From Enoplolaimus lenunculus (lineage: Eukaryota; Nematoda; Enoplea; Enoplida; Thoracostomopsidae), in the NCBI GenBank assembly GCA_030248215.1, contig JASANG010001464.1:1-64000 (forward strand): 64,000 nucleotides of DNA, read 5' to 3'. A model generated the notes under the pieces. That model had not been told where the DNA came from and did not search any database. It was given only the letters and a program-made list of their open reading frames with translations. The translations under genes and the position numbers were made by a program. The first letter of the stretch is position 1, and every line of letters starts with the position of its first letter. This document shows, in pieces, positions 1 through 11,116 of this stretch.

Positions 1-311
1 AGTTTTTTCGGTATATTTTGTTTGTAAATTTTAGAGCTCTTCACATTTAAGACTTAGCTTAATATAGTTCTAAACCAACTGTCATTAAAAGCTTTACTTT
101 GTTGTTGCGTTAATATGTTTAATTTCCATTTGCGTTGACAAATTATGCTTTTCTCCTAGTAAATTAATAGCTCTGTTTGTTTCAAGAGTTCCTAGTGTGA
201 GAAATTAACACTCGCTTGCAAAAAATGTTTTGTAATTTATATCGTAGACGAAGCAAATTCACTTCATTATTTTGAGAGAAAGTTAATTAACATTAACGTG
301 TAAAATGAAAA
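1..311. other. A+T-rich sequence without a recognised feature
   Basis: I see no credible coding potential, RNA gene or repeat boundary here. The stretch leads into the long inverted-repeat element that starts near 312. Confidence 0.5.
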
Positions 312-1411
312 AACTAGTGAAAAAAGTGCTCCTAATAGTCGCTTGTAAAGTTATATGTTTCTTTATCTCAACATGTAAAAGTATAAAACTAGGGTTGAAT
401 CCTATTTTCAAGATGTCTTAAATGCAAACCAACTGAACCTACAACGTTTTTAATTTTGACACCAGTTTGCAGACTGCATTAATGAAACATATTCGCAACT
501 TTACATGGCAGTAAGTCTTACTCGCCAATAGACATATTTTTGTCTGCGCAGGAAAACTGTGAAATAGTCCAAGGTGTGCATTTTGTCACCTACAGTTTGA
601 CCGATTCCTTGCATATATTTTTAATTTTTTTCTGAAATATAATATCAAGTTAGTATTGGAACTCACCATTACCGCTAGATTTCGAAAATTTACGCTTTAA
701 CTCGAAGAGGGTCTCACGTCGTGTACAGATTTTACGTACACATACGCGTAATAAAATGCAAACACAGCGCGCTGAAATTGGTAGAGACAGTTTTTGATCC
801 ATTGCACTTATGTATCAATGTCGTGGTATCTACTAGGAACGTTTTGCATGCCCATGGAACAACGCAACAGGCTAATTGGTAATGGGGATTAAGCTCTGAA
901 AGCACAAAACGGTTATGCAAGGATAAAACTTAAAAAATGTTGGATTTTTGTGCGCGTGTGAATATTCACGTGGCTGTCCTAAAATTTTAAGTTATTTACA
1001 ACTAACAATGAGTAAAAAAGCAAAATTTAAGCAAACAAGTTGTACCTCAGCTAGAGCGGTTTACCAAAACCAAGATTGGAAGTAAGCTTTTACTGGTGAG
1101 TTCTGGATGATACAATCTGCTTTTCATTCTGCAAACTTTTGACACAAAGTTTAATGAAGTTAATATCCCTTTCTGCGAAGACAAAAATATTCTATTGGCG
1201 AGTAAGACCTACTGCCATGTAAAGTTGCGGACATGTTTCATTAATGCAGTCTGCAAACTGGTGTCAAAATTAAAAACGTTGTAGGTTTAGTTGGTTTGCA
1301 TTTAAGACATCTTGAAAATAGGATTCAACCCTAGTTTTATACTTTTACATGTTGAGATAAAGAAACATATAACTTTACAAGCGACTATTAGGAGCACTTT
1401 TTTCACTAGTT
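312..1411. mobile_element. 1.1-kb element with about 242-bp terminal inverted repeats
   Basis: The left arm (312-552) reappears in reverse complement at 1170-1411, with only scattered differences by eye. The outermost bases read AACTAGTGAAAAAAGTGCTCC on the left and its complement on the right. The middle (about 620 bp) holds no usable reading frame. The arms are too long and well matched for chance, so this is a non-autonomous DNA transposon or foldback-type element. I could not see a clear target-site duplication, so the superfamily is unassigned and the outer ends may be off by a few bases. Confidence 0.75.
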
Positions 1412-2248
1412 AGAGTTTACTGAAGGTTTTTGGGTGCTAGGACGCTGAATAAATTGTTTACAACCTCCAAAACCAATAATTGAATAGTTAGCTAATAGCT
1501 AATTTGCATTTTAGTTTATTTGACAAGACAAAATTAGGACTTTTTAAATTATTTCAATAATAATTTGGGTTTACTGAAGGTTCTTTGGTGCGAGGAATCT
1601 GAATAAATTGTTTACAAACGTCTAAAACCGATAAATGAGTAGTTAGCTAATAGATAATTTGCATATAAGCATAATTGATAAGCCTAAGAGGGTTACAAGC
1701 AATCTAATTTCGGCAATAAAGGTGTTTGGTGCGAGGAATCTGAATAAATTGTCTACAAACCATCAAAACCAATTGTCGAACAGTTAGCTAATAGTCAATT
1801 TGTATATTTACTTAATTGATATACCGAAATGGCTTTTTAACCCCTTCTCACATTGAGTTGCCTATAGGCAACTAAGCGCAGTATATATACGTTAAATAAT
1901 GTATATCACACCGTGTTTAACAATTGCAAAACGTATACATAGTACTAAATCACCACAAGACGTGAGCCCCCTCGGGCTCGAGCGTCAAGCTCCTATAGCT
2001 GAGTGGTGATGGTATACGCCTCCCACTCCAGTCACCGGAGTTCGAATCCTAGCATAAAAGTAGGTCTCAGGGGAAATAGAAAATATTCATGTGAGAAAGG
2101 GTTAAATTATTTCTCAAAGTATTAGGGTTACTGAAGGCTTTTTGTGTGCGAGGAATCAGAATAAATTTTTTACAAACCTGCATAACCGATAAATAAATAG
2201 TTAGCTAATAACTAATTTGTATATTAGTTTAACTGCTTACGTGTGTTC
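1412..2248 (+). repeat. Helentron/pearl-like element, left part (tandem ~155-bp units)
   Basis: The motif GTGCGAGGAATCTGAATAAA, followed by a GTTAGCTAATAG word and TTTGCATATTAG, recurs about every 141-157 bp (near 1435, 1591, 1732 and 2139). The same unit occurs at 21.7-23.2 kb and 38.4-38.7 kb next to GTCY tetranucleotide repeats. That combination is known from Helentron-associated interspersed elements such as the bivalve pearl family. This copy is interrupted by a TTAA-flanked MITE and by the foldback element. Its 3' end (near 7523-7575) continues on the other side of the foldback element. Confidence 0.6.
1841..2101 (+). mobile_element. TTAA-flanked MITE carrying a tRNA-like segment, copy 1
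   Basis: The element is flanked by TTAA on both sides (1837-1840 and 2102-2105). It begins CCCCTTCTCACAT and ends in the complement ATGTGAGAAAGGG. A TTAA duplication is the piggyBac signature, and the CCC-type ends fit a piggyBac-derived MITE. Inside, about 1990-2050, lies a tRNA-like region with a box A (TAGCTGAGTGGTGA) and a box B (GGAGTTCGAATCC), the two halves of a Pol III internal promoter. A second copy in reverse orientation lies at 9019-9255. There is no coding capacity. Confidence 0.75.
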
Positions 2249-2339
2249 GGCCCATGTATAGATCAGGGGCTTCCACTTTTCCAGGGTGGAAAACTTACGA
2301 CCAGGAGTGCATCGCAGCCACTCCTCCTGTATGGCGACC

Positions 2340-2820
2340 TGATTTTTCACTGGTTGGTAGGAAAAATCGCGGGCATAGGTTTTGCTGTGGAAAAGTGGAA
2401 AATTCATAAGCCTGCATATTCCCTGGTTCGGTAGGGAAAATTTGTAGTGTAAAGTTTGTTTGGAAAACGGGAAAAGTGGAAAATTTAAAAGCTTACATTA
2501 TTCCTGGGTTGGTGGGAAAATTTGAAGCATAGGTTTTGGTTGGAAAACGGGAAAAGTGGAAAATTTAAACGCTTTGATTTTCCCGTGGTTGGTAGGGAAA
2601 ATCTGTAGTGTAAAAGTTTGTTTGGAAAACGGGAAAAGTGGAAATTTTAAAATCTTACATTATTCCTGGGTTGGTAGGGAAAATTTGAAGCATAGGTTTT
2701 GGTTGAAAAACGGGAAAAGTGGAAAATTTGAAACGCTTTGATTTTCCCTTGGTTGGTAGGGAAAATCTGTAGTGTAAAAGTTTGTTTGGAAAACGGGAAA
2801 AGTGGAAATTTTAAAAGCTT
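2340..2820 (+). repeat. 81-bp tandem array, left arm, outer part
   Basis: About six diverged units with the core GGTTGGTAGGGAAAATNTG, then AGCATAGGTTTTGGTTGGAA and AACGGGAAAAGTGGAAAATT. They are the reverse complement of the units at 5.1-7.4 kb. The array is interrupted at 2828 by a 1.3-kb insertion and resumes at 4154. Confidence 0.85.
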
Positions 2821-2828
2821 ACATTATT

Positions 2829-4153
2829 GTAGGATGAGGGCTTTAAACTAATTTTGGCGCACATTATAGCCATATACCCCATGTCTAAGCCCAAGTTCTT
2901 TTAATATTCACGTGTTTCTTAAAATTGATTGCTTTAAGGCACTAATTTGTCCTCAGTCTGCTATGCTAAAACATTTACATCTGGTTGGTGTTTACCTTGG
3001 TTACGATACAATGCATGCAGCGGTTTTTTAGCATTCTCGTAATATCTTCATGGCTCGTCCGTATTTTTATGTTTCTAAAATGCAATAGCACACAAGTGTA
3101 CAGTTTTTAGTGTGTAGATCATATTTTTCTGTGCATTACCTTGCATATTTCTGACTGTTTTGAAACATAATGATCTGCATTTTAAACTGTTGGGGCGCGC
3201 ACGGATATCCAAGCAGTTGAACTGTATGGGGATTGAATTTTAATACTAAACAAGACAGTCGAAATATTTACTTTTTAAAGTTAGCCATGAACGTTTAAGA
3301 TTTAGACGTCCTCTACTGTGAATTTTAACGCATCCCTAACATTTCAAGAACGATCCAGTCTTAAAAACTAAATTGTGATTGTTTTTTCGCAGACATTTCT
3401 CAATTTTAACAAAGTAAAGTTCAAAACTTTACATAAAAACGTCCAGTTCTGAGAACTTTAAAGATTTAATTTTATTTTTAGAACTATATTAAAATTTCAG
3501 GAATTCAGTATAACCTTTTAAATATTGACTATAAAAGCTATATGCGCGAGCAATCTGGGGCCAGTTTTCGTATTGAAGTGTTGTTTTGCGACGAATAATT
3601 TCTTAGTTTTCAGCTCCCTTAAGGGACCCTAACCGTGTATTGTGTGTTTACTGGCACCCTTGAAGTTTGCGTTTAATTAAGTGTTATTGCAAGTGTGTTT
3701 GGTTTTCTGTGAGCGACGCTTGTACATTCCCATGCGGGACTCTAACCAGAGTTATTATTTGGAGAAACTGTTACGAATTCAAAAGTGGTTCTGCTAAAAT
3801 TGATCTGTTGTGTGACTTCTAGGATGTTGTACAATGATTGTAAGCTATGAAGTTTTGGTCATGGAGATAGTGCTATATTTACGCCTGTAAACTGCTACGT
3901 ATGACGAGTTCTAGTTGTGTTTTGCTGCTCTGGGCGTTTAAAAGCTTAGGTTGTTTCTGTTTGCAAATTTTCTTAATTTGTTAAAGGTCGCATAAGTTGT
4001 ATGAGCGTGCAGGCCGAGTTATTGGAACATCCCGATCGGGACTCTTACCATTTATATAATGTGACATCGGAACCTACTGAAGAATTATTTTGTCTAAATC
4101 TGTGATGTTCAGTTTCAGGTAAACGTGGTAGCGGGTAAAGCTACAACCTTGCA
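2829..4153. mobile_element. 1.3-kb insertion inside the foldback array
   Basis: The 81-bp array is cut by unrelated sequence bounded by a perfect 8-bp direct repeat ACATTATT (2821-2828 and 4154-4161). Uninterrupted units elsewhere in the array read straight through this point (for example near 4315), so the 8 bp is a real target-site duplication. The insert ends (GTAGGATGAGGGCTTTA and the complement of TGCAAGGTTGTAGCTTTA) are only weakly inverted. No long frame is present. It is probably a non-autonomous DNA transposon of an 8-bp-TSD superfamily, not identified further. Confidence 0.7.
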
Positions 4154-4620
4154 ACATTATTCCTGGGTTGGTAGGGAAAATTTGAAGCATAGGTTTTGGT
4201 TGGAAAACGGGAAAGGTGGAAAATTTGAACGCCTTGATTTTCCCTTGGTTGGTAGGGAAAATCTGTAGTGTAAAAGTTTGTTTGGAAAACGGCAAAAGTG
4301 GAAATTTTAAAAGCTTACATTATTCCTGGGTTGGTAGGGAAAATTTGAAGCATAGGTTTTGGTTGGAAAACGGGAAAAGTGATTTAAACGCCTAGATTTT
4401 CCCTAGGTTGGTAGGGAAACTGCAGCATAGGTTTTGGTTGGAAAACGGGAAAATTGGAAAATTTAAACGCCTAAATATACCCTGGGTTGGTAGGGAAATT
4501 CTGAAGCATGGGTTTTGTTTTGGGAAAAGTGGAAAATTTCTACGTCTAGATTTCCCCTTGGTTGGAAGGGAAAATCTAAAGCATAGGTTTTGTTTGGAAA
4601 ATGGGAAAAGTAGAAAATTC
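4154..4620 (+). repeat. 81-bp tandem array, left arm, inner part
   Basis: Continuation of the left arm after the 1.3-kb insertion, with five to six units in the same orientation as 2340-2820. The unique core of the foldback element follows at about 4620-5127. Confidence 0.85.
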
Positions 4621-5127
4621 CAATGGAACGAGTTAACAACACATAGCAGATATTTGCTAAAATTAACAAGTTAAATATCATTTCAACGACCTGATTTCAC
4701 CCCACCTGCGGCATCATCTCCGGTTCCGGCTACTTTTGTTCACTTCCTGATCTGGCATTTTTCACCTCCGGTTGCATCCTACAAACTAACAGGCAATATA
4801 TTTCGACACTGGTCAAAACAAGAAACCGCGGAGCGGAACAGTGCAATGAACAAAATCTACTTTACACAGTTAAACCTAAATGAGCAGAGCATTTACCCGA
4901 AATAATACATGATTATATCAGATTATGATAGTCCCAGCACAAGATTGGTCAAAACAAAATACCACCGAGTGCCCCAGTATTATCTGAACATAAGTCTGTT
5001 AACAAAATCGACGCTTTGAGAGACGCCTTAAGGTTGTAAAAAAGTTTTAATTTGTTTTAAAGACGTTGTTGGCTATGGCCGGAAAGCCGAGGAAACATAA
5101 ATATATCAAATTTGGACGTCGCTGACT
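4621..5127. other. Unique core of the foldback element
   Basis: About 500 bp between the two inverted arrays, without a significant reading frame. A short CCGGTTCCGG ... CTCCGGTTGCATCCT stretch near 4718-4792 resembles the end of the CAGGGTGCAACCGG MITE family, so an old MITE remnant may be present. A similar stretch occurs near 8210-8282. Confidence 0.45.
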
Positions 5128-7410
5128 TCCAACCCAGGGTAAATCTAGGCGTTTAAATTTTCCACTTTCCCATTTTTCAACCCAAACTTATGCTTCATAT
5201 TTTCCCTACCAACCTAAGGTGAATCTAGACCTTTACATTTTCAACTTTTCCCGTTTGCCAACCAAAAGCTATGCTTCAGATTTACCCCACCAACCTAGGG
5301 TAAATCTAGGCATTTAAATTTTCCACTTTCCCCGTTTTCCAACCAAAACCTATGCTTCAGATTTTCCCTACCAACCTAAGGTAAATCTAGGCTTTTAAAT
5401 TTTCCACTTTTCCCGTTTTCCAACCAAAACCTATGCTTCAGATTTTCCCTACCAACCTAAGGTAAATCTAGGTCTTTTAAATTTTCCACTTTTTCCGTTT
5501 TCCAACCAAAACCTATGCTTCAGATTTTCCCTACCAACCTAAGGTAAATCTAGGCCTTTAAATTTTCCACTTTTCCCGTTTTCCAACCAAAACCTCTGCT
5601 TCAGATTTTCCTACCAACCCAGGGTAAATTTAGGCCTTTAAATTTTCCACTTTTCCCGTTTTCCAGCCAAAACCTATGCTTCATATCTTCCCTACCAACC
5701 TAAGGTAAATCTAGGCTTTTAAATTTTCCACTTTTCCCGTTTTCCAACCAAAATCTATACTTCAGATTTTCCCTACCAAGCCAGGGTAAATCTAAGCATT
5801 AAAATTCTCCACTTTTCCCGTTTTCCAACCGAAACCTTTGCTTCAGGTTTTCCCTACCAACCCAGCAAAAAAATCTAGGCATTAGAATTTTCCACTTTTC
5901 CCGTTTTCCAACCGAAACCTTTGCTTCAGGTTTTCCCTACCAACCCAGGATAAAAATCTAGGCATTGGAATTTTCCACTTTTCCCGTTTTCCAATCAAAA
6001 CGTATGCTTCAGATTTTCCCTACCAACCCAGCGAAAAAATCCAGGCATTAGAATTTTCCACTTTTCTCGTTTTCCAACCAAAACCTATGCTTCAGATTTT
6101 CCCTACAAACCCAGGAGAAAAATCTAGGCATTTCAATTTTCCACTTTTCCTGTTTTCCAACCAAAACCTGTGCTTCAGATTTTCCCTACCAACCCAGAAT
6201 AAAAATCTAGGCATTAGAATTTTCCACTTTTCCCGTTTTCCAACCAAAACCTATGCTTCAGATTTCCCTACCAACCCACCGTAAAAATCTAGGCATTAAA
6301 ATTTTCCACTTTTCCGTTTTCCAACCAAAACCTATGCCCTACGCTTGAATTTTCCACTTTTCCACTTTTCCCGCTTTTCAACCAAAACCTTTGCTTCAGA
6401 TATTTCTTACTAACCAAGAAAATATCTAGGCATTTCAATTTTCCACTTTTCCCGTTTTCCAACCAAAACCTACGCTTCTGATTTTCCCTACCAACCCAGG
6501 GGAAAATCTAGGCATTCGAATTTTCCACTTTTCCCGTTTTCCAACCAAAACCCATGCTTTAGATTTCCCTACCAACCCAGGGGAAAAATCTAGGCAATTA
6601 GAAATTTACACTTTTCCCGTTTTCCAACCAAAACCTATGCTTCAGATTTTTCCTACCAACCCAGGGGAAAATCTAGGCATTAGAATTTTCCACTTTTCCC
6701 GTTTTCCTACCATCGCTTTAGGTTTCTCTTACTAACCAAGAAAGTATCTAGGCATTTCAATTTTCCACTTTTCCTGTTTTCCAACCAAAACCTGTGCTTC
6801 AGATTTTCCCTACCAACCCAGAATAAAAATCTAGGCATTAGAATTTTCCACTTTTCCCGTTTTCCAACCAAAATCTATGCTTCAGATTTCCCTACCAACC
6901 CAGCGTAAAAATCTAGGCATTAAAATTTTCCACTTTTCCGTTTTCCAACCAAAACCTATGCCCTACGCTTGAATTTTCCACTTTTCCACTTTTCCCGCTT
7001 TTCAACCAAAACCTTTGCTTCAGATATTTCTTACTAACCAAGAAAATATCTAGGCATTTCAATTTTCCACTTTTCCCGTTTTCCAACCAAAACCTACGCT
7101 TCTGATTTTCCCTACCAACCCTTGGGAAAATCTAGGCATTCGAATTTTCCACTTTTCCCGTGTTCCAACCAAAACCCATGCTTTAGATTTCCCTACCAAC
7201 CCAGGGGAAAAATCTAGGCAATTAGAAATTTACACTTTTCCCGTTTTCCAACCAAAACCTATGCTTCAGATTTTTCCTACCAACCCAGGGGAAAATCTAG
7301 GCATTAGAATTTTCCACTTTTCCCGTTTTTCAACCAAAACCTATGCTTCAGATTTTCCTACCAACCCAGGGTAAAATCTAGGCATTAAATTTTTTTAATT
7401 TTCCTACCAA
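5128..7410 (-). repeat. 81-bp tandem array, right arm (about 28 units)
   Basis: The units read TTTTCCACTTTTCCCG, then TTTTCCAACCAAAACCTATG, CTTCAGATTTTCCCTACCAA and CCCAGGG/CCTAAGG variants. The spacing is 81 bp where units are intact (for example 5341 to 5422). A 624-bp block starting near 6121 is repeated starting near 6745 with the same unit variants in the same order, so the array recently grew by duplicating several units at once. Confidence 0.9.
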
Positions 7411-7522
7411 ATCAGCGGAAAATTTAGCCGTCATAGCCGTCATACAGGAGTGGCTGCGCTGCACTCCTGGTTATAAGTTTTCCACCGTGGAAAAGTGGAA
7501 GCCCCTGTGCTATACATTGGCC

Positions 7523-7575
7523 GTGTGTTCGAACTGTGCTCAATACATGTAGTCCCACGGGTTTATTAGCACGCG
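7523..7575 (+). repeat. 3' end of the interrupted pearl-like repeat
   Basis: The sequence resumes with GTGTGTTCGAACTGTGCTCA and CATGTAGTCCCAC. This is the same 3' end seen near 23,210 and 38,350 (TTCGAGCTTCGCTCAATAAA, then TGTAGTTCCAC). It is the right flank of the foldback insertion, whose left flank ends at 2248. Confidence 0.6.
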
Positions 7576-7595
7576 AAGGTTACACAAAAGGACAA

Positions 7596-7760
7596 GGCCT
7601 ATGAATAGAACAGGGCCGGATCTTTTTCCGGTGGGGTTATAAGAGTCAGTTTAAGCTTTAGACAAATTTTTTTGCTTAGGAATAGGCTCATCCATACGCT
7701 TAGTATTAGCCTTAGGCATATGCTTATGCTACTGTTCCGGCCCCGTTCTATACATGGGCT
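7596..7760. mobile_element. Short MITE with foldback-type GGCC ends
   Basis: The left end GGCCTATGAATAGAACAGGG mirrors the right end, the complement of GCCCATGTATAGAACGGGG. The interior carries TTTAAGCTTTAGAC and degenerate TTAGGC words, as in the related element at 56,074-56,279. The termini match those of the 5.3-kb foldback element. I did not see a target duplication for this copy. Confidence 0.6.
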
Positions 7761-9018
7761 CTGTTTTATCAAATATTCGTTGTAATTTTGGAATATCATG
7801 TTATTAGCGTAAATGTCCCACAGTATCATGTGAAATACTGACTCTTGTAAGTACACCCTAAACATTTGAGAGCGTGGGTTTGTAAGCTGTCATATGACGT
7901 TCGAGTTTTTCTGTCGACACTGTGAGAGCCTGAATTTTAACGTTGACGTCGAATCTACATGGGACAAACCGCGACGCGCCTGCTCCCGTTATAATGAGAA
8001 ATCTGCATACAGAAAAAACCTAGCTTTAAGAAATCAGTGATGACGATTGTGAGATTTTGATATTTTCTGTTAATGCTAAGGGGTTACTCGACACAGTGAA
8101 AGAAAATTATAGCAACGGCAAAAACGTATGTTGGGACAGCTTTTACACCGGATTATATACTACTAATTTCGTAAAAAAGCGCAGAAACAAAATTTGGCCA
8201 CACCTTGTCATAATTTCGCCTCACCTGCTCCGGCAACTTTTTTGTCTGGACACGGTATTTTTACCACCGGTTGCACCCTTATAGACAGGTTTCTGGCGAA
8301 ATTGCACGATATCTGGCCGCATTATCGTGGCATTTGAGCTGTGGTTACACTCAAAGTACTTTGAAAAAATTTAGGTGATTGCACATATACAGCCGGTACT
8401 TTATCCGAGTTTTCTTTAAACCGGTGAAAAAGCTTTCACGCGTATAGCCCATGCAGTGAAACGTGTAATAATACCTGTTGTCGTCAATGTGTTAAACAAT
8501 ATTAAGTTAAATTTTTGGTTCCCTTTAATATAATATATAAGTGAATAAAGATACGTATAAATTTGCAAAGAATCTTATTACTGCTCATGGTGCATTGAAA
8601 ACTATCATTATTTATTTATAATTATAAGTAAATCTGCAGATGCAAATAAACAAAGCTAAATTTAGTTCTCAATAACCAAACCGACACCAAAAATTAATAC
8701 AGTCCGTATTTTACATTGTATTGCGTAGTTATTGCGAAAAGAATTGGTTAAATTAAAAACAAAAAAAGCGGTTTTCAAAAGTCACAAGCATAAATTGCAC
8801 TCATTCGGCCGCCTGCAATTAAAAATACACAAAAACACATCAAAACAAAAAACAATGGGAAACAAAATTCATTTGCACTTGATCGGCAAAGCAAATTTTG
8901 AAATAAAATTTTCCAAGAAAACGACATTTAAATATTGTCCTTATCTAACGAAACCCATAACAATAAAACACAAAATCTGGTAAACAACACGCTTCGTTAG
9001 CGAGCATATATTATTTAA
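7761..9018. other. Intergenic A+T-rich sequence
   Basis: No coding exon is supported. A stretch near 8210-8282 (CACCTGCTCCGG ... CACCGGTTGCACCCTT) resembles one end of the CAGGGTGCAACCGG MITE family and parallels the stretch near 4718-4792. The rest shows nothing recognisable. Confidence 0.4.
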
Positions 9019-9255
9019 CCCTTTCTCACATGAATATTTTCTGATTCGAACTCCAGTGACTGGAGTGGGAGGCGTATACCATCACCACTCAGCTATAGGA
9101 GCTTGACGCTCGAGCCCGAGGGGGCTCTCACGTCTTGTGGTGACTTAGTACTATGTATAAGTCGTGTTGCAATTGTGAAACACGGTGCGATATATATTAT
9201 TTAACGTATATACACTGCGTTGAGTTGCCTATGGGCAACTAAATGTGAGAAGGGG
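9019..9255 (-). mobile_element. TTAA-flanked MITE carrying a tRNA-like segment, copy 2
   Basis: Reverse-complement copy of the element at 1841-2101, flanked by TTAA at 9015-9018 and 9256-9259. It has the same terminal CCC(T/C)TTCTCACAT words and the same internal tRNA-like region (box B complement at about 9047-9062). Two copies with TTAA at all four ends confirm the element boundaries. Confidence 0.75.
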
Positions 9256-9259
9256 TTAA

Positions 9260-10900
9260 TACACATATTACATTACAATTTATGCGCAGAACATAAGTAA
9301 ATAGTGGCATGCTAAGTAAACAATACCATGTGATGGTCGTGAAACGACGCAATTTCTTTTAATCAGTTTCCAAATTCATTAATACACATATAGCAACAAC
9401 TGACCTGGCAACTATGACATCAATTTATATTTTGCCAAAATCTACAGCTCATATTTTATTACAACAGCAACAGCTAAATTTCATTATGGAAATGTAGTCA
9501 TTAACTTTTATAGTATTACTATCCTTTCATTAAAATTGATTGCGATAAATTCACAAATCATAACGCAATATAACGTGGACATCTGAAGAAACACAAGACA
9601 CAAAATATACTTAAAGTTCATATTGAAACAGAAAGAAAAACTAGCTAAATACTTGCGCTAAAGACTGGTATAACCAGGGGTACAAGTTCAAAATGCGTCT
9701 GCACCATCTTATAAGCAAGAGCGAGAAATCATTGACTAAACAACTGATATCTAGAAGAAGATAACAGTGACCGTACCACAAAATCAACGAAACCCATGTA
9801 AATGATTAAGTAAGCAACGTGTTCACAGTGTGGTATATGAACACGTAGCCAACCAAAAGCCAATATGCATTGTAGTGCAAGCAAAGCACGTGAACTTTAG
9901 ACTTTTAAAGATCAGTTGCGTTTCAACACAGTGATATTCATTTCACTTTACACAAGTTTAAACTGCCTATGCATTACAAATACAATTAGACACCATAATT
10001 TCGACATGTTGGTTATAAAAAATTGCTTTACAAAACATTGTGATTAGGATGGAATTTTATTCAATGTAGGACACGCTTAATAACACTGCTTCCGAAAATA
10101 CTGAGCGAAAATACATCCCTTAAATTACATTAACACGTTTTGTTGCGAAATTTACGACTTGAACGTGAAATCCGTTTAGTTGCGACGCGTACATATTGTT
10201 GTTAAAGTCTCAATCTTAACTATTGTCAAATGCATCAATGCTGAAGGGCTCTGCAATAGTATATAAGTAAAACGGAAACAAAAGGTTTCCTTGAATAATA
10301 ACATGGAAACTGCCACCTTATATAAACTACAAAACAAAACATCATCCTCGTCGAAGTACGTACGTAACGCAAATTCAAAGTACACAGTGTTAATAATGAT
10401 AAGCCATAATATTGACTACAAATATACATGACTACTTTACACTAAATTTGTTTGCAAACTAACTACAGCACATTATCACCACTTCTTCGTGGTAAAACGA
10501 TCGAACCAAGTCATTGTGGAAAATTACGTTTGCTATAATATAATATAAAGCTATAATCCACGGCCTGATTCACGATGATAAGCTAAATCATAACATTAAT
10601 CAAAATTGTTTAACTGCAAACTCCACACAAGCTGTCGTTTGTGATTTGTGCCATGCTGTATAAATATGCAATTGACTGAAGTAATAATTACGCCAAATAA
10701 AGTTTTTGTATTCGCTGAAAGCGCAAGCACATGCTCCTTTTAATATTCTGTTTACGGTTGTAACCATTGGTGATTTGCAGGATGCAAACAAAATCCAAAT
10801 CTCGGACCAAAGTTCTGCTCAAACCATAATTTCGAAATTTTGGTTGCTTTTAAAACCTGTTAAAAGTATATTTTCACATTAAACAAAAATCGACGTTCAG
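9260..10900. other. Region downstream of KDM3, no feature recognised
   Basis: Low-complexity A+T-rich DNA. Short frames here have no recognisable motifs or splice context. Part may be 3' flank of the KDM3 transcript. Confidence 0.4.
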
Positions 10901-10906
10901 TTTATT
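10901..10906 (-). terminator. Candidate polyadenylation signal of KDM3
   Basis: AATAAA on the minus strand, about 115 bp downstream of the KDM3 stop codon at 11,021-11,023. It is the first canonical signal after the stop. Confidence 0.5.
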
Positions 10907-11020
10907 GTTCCGATTTTGATATAACCGGACTCTACTTTCCAAAAACAGCCAGAGGCGAAACACCAGTCTCACAACAAGTCACATTATATGTATTCAAATA
11001 TAAATTATTTTCTTTTCGCA

Positions 11021-11116
11021 TCAGTTTTTGAATATCAGTTGACGCAAAGTTTCCGGGTCGTGTTCCGACAATATATCAACTGATTCGCGTACCGAATGAT
11101 AAATTATATTTTGAAA
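11021..11116 (-). CDS. KDM3: KDM3 exon 18 (C-terminus, stop)
   Basis: It follows the acceptor TTGTTTCAG. It encodes FQNIIYHSVRESVDIL and ends in ...FKN and a TGA stop, matching the family C-terminal helix (VKNVIYHAVKDAV in vertebrates). It has 32 codons including the stop and starts in phase 0. Confidence 0.88.
   Translation of the reverse strand, partial: FQNIIYHSVRESVDILSEHDPETLRQLIFKN

Larger units (their letters stand above)
2249..7522. mobile_element. 5.3-kb foldback element with inverted arrays of an 81-bp repeat
   Basis: The left end begins GGCCCATGTATAGATCAGGG and the right end is the complement of GGCCAATGTATAGCACAGGG. The matching continues for about 90 bp (CTTCCACTTTTCCA, then GTGGAAAACTTA, then CCAGGAGTGCA). 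An 8-bp direct repeat GTGTGTTC flanks the element (2241-2248 and 7523-7530). The arms are arrays of an 81-bp unit, one way at 2.34-4.62 kb and the opposite way at 5.13-7.41 kb, around a unique core of about 0.5 kb. This is the architecture of foldback elements such as Drosophila FB or Galileo. No transposase frame is visible, so it is non-autonomous. It sits inside the 3' end of a pearl-like repeat. Confidence 0.82.

Noticed and set aside
1988-2056. tRNA gene candidate
   Set aside because: Box A and box B are present, but the sequence is inside a TTAA-flanked MITE with a second copy at 9 kb and the acceptor stem does not pair well.
4074-7300. Short frames across the 81-bp array (FPTNPG / ENGKSGKF repeats)
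   Set aside because: They are translations of the repeat unit, present in both orientations and broken in most units.
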